Shown here in pieces: positions 13,249-13,344 of a DNA stretch of 13,344 nucleotides (its first letter is position 1; every line of letters begins with the position of its first letter). The notes beneath the pieces were generated by a model, which worked only from the letters and a program-made list of their open reading frames with translations, was not told the DNA's origin and did not search any database. The stretch spans positions 1-13,344 of the forward strand of contig JAIPBB010000131.1 of assembly GCA_021739805.1 (NCBI GenBank), in the 5' to 3' direction. Made by a program: the position numbers and the translations under genes. The stretch comes from Saprospiraceae bacterium. Lineage in GTDB: Bacteria > Bacteroidota > Bacteroidia > Bacteroidales > JAIPBB01.

Positions 13249-13280
13249 CAAGTTTAATAATTATTTTTCTTTTTAACAAA
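13249..13280 (-). promoter_or_regulatory. Candidate promoter of lipocalin-like paralogue 2
   Basis: On the minus strand, TTTG (13277-13280), a 20-bp spacer and TAAACTTG (13249-13256) fit the Bacteroidota promoter pattern with one mismatch in the -7. A 16-bp perfect palindrome, AAAAGAAATTTCTTTT (13279-13294), overlaps the -33 element and could bind a regulator. Beyond it, 13295-13344 shows no gene that I can support. Confidence 0.45.
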
Positions 13281-13344
13281 AAGAAATTTCTTTTGTTGTT
13301 ACTGCTGATTTATGCTTTTCGTTAGTTGCAGGAATTAAACCCGG

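Noticed and set aside
13273..13344. Minus-strand open frame entering from the right edge (ends in TAA at 13273)
   Set aside because: Only 23 codons are visible, with no recognisable C-terminal motif, and its end overlaps the promoter and palindrome; it cannot be supported from this window.
13320..13344. T-arm-like stem-loop resembling a tRNA end on the minus strand
   Set aside because: The loop lacks the invariant C56 and no acceptor or anticodon arm can be drawn.

Overview
The window is AT-rich and comes from a Bacteroidota genome, most likely an uncultured Bacteroidales-like member. The reasons are the gene families (S46 dipeptidyl-peptidase, monofunctional ManC beside a SprT-like protein, many small SpII lipoproteins), the scarcity of Shine-Dalgarno sequences, and several upstream regions carrying the Bacteroidota -7 element TAnnTTTG. 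No rRNA, tRNA, complete insertion sequence or CRISPR array was found.

Layout. (1) 1-2468: a PLP aminotransferase, cut by the left window edge, is divergent from phosphoglycerate kinase. (2) 2469-4908: a minus-strand run of mlaE-like permease, mlaF-like ATPase and a CvpA-family membrane protein. The cvpA gene is boxed in by inverted arrays of a short low-complexity repeat, and a tandem heptamer tract separates it from mlaF. (3) 4880-7242: an accessory patch with a VapBC-type toxin-antitoxin pair and two small lipoproteins. It is bounded and subdivided by three copies of a roughly 110-bp repeat. Its right edge carries a decayed copy of the mlaE start and upstream region. (4) 7243-11462: a plus-strand group of a tiny lipoprotein overlapping a SprT-like metalloprotein, then mannose-1-phosphate guanylyltransferase, then a secreted DPP7-type dipeptidyl-peptidase. 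(5) 11567-11956: a TerB-like helical protein followed by a strong intrinsic terminator. (6) 12151-13229: two tandem, recently duplicated lipocalin-like lipoproteins on the minus strand.

Functionally the core genes cover glycolysis (pgk), amino-acid transamination, envelope lipid transport (MlaEF without a neighbouring MlaD), nucleotide-sugar synthesis (GDP-mannose) and peptide use by an asaccharolytic-style S46 peptidase. The most unusual content is non-coding. It comprises the repeat-bounded cassettes at 4880-7167, the inverted arrays around cvpA, the NATCYTG heptamer tract, and several perfect inverted repeats near the lipoprotein genes. I saw no clear new multi-gene defence or metabolic system. 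The best candidates for something undescribed are the repeat-bounded cassette architecture and the tiny CxC lipoprotein translationally coupled to the SprT-like protein.
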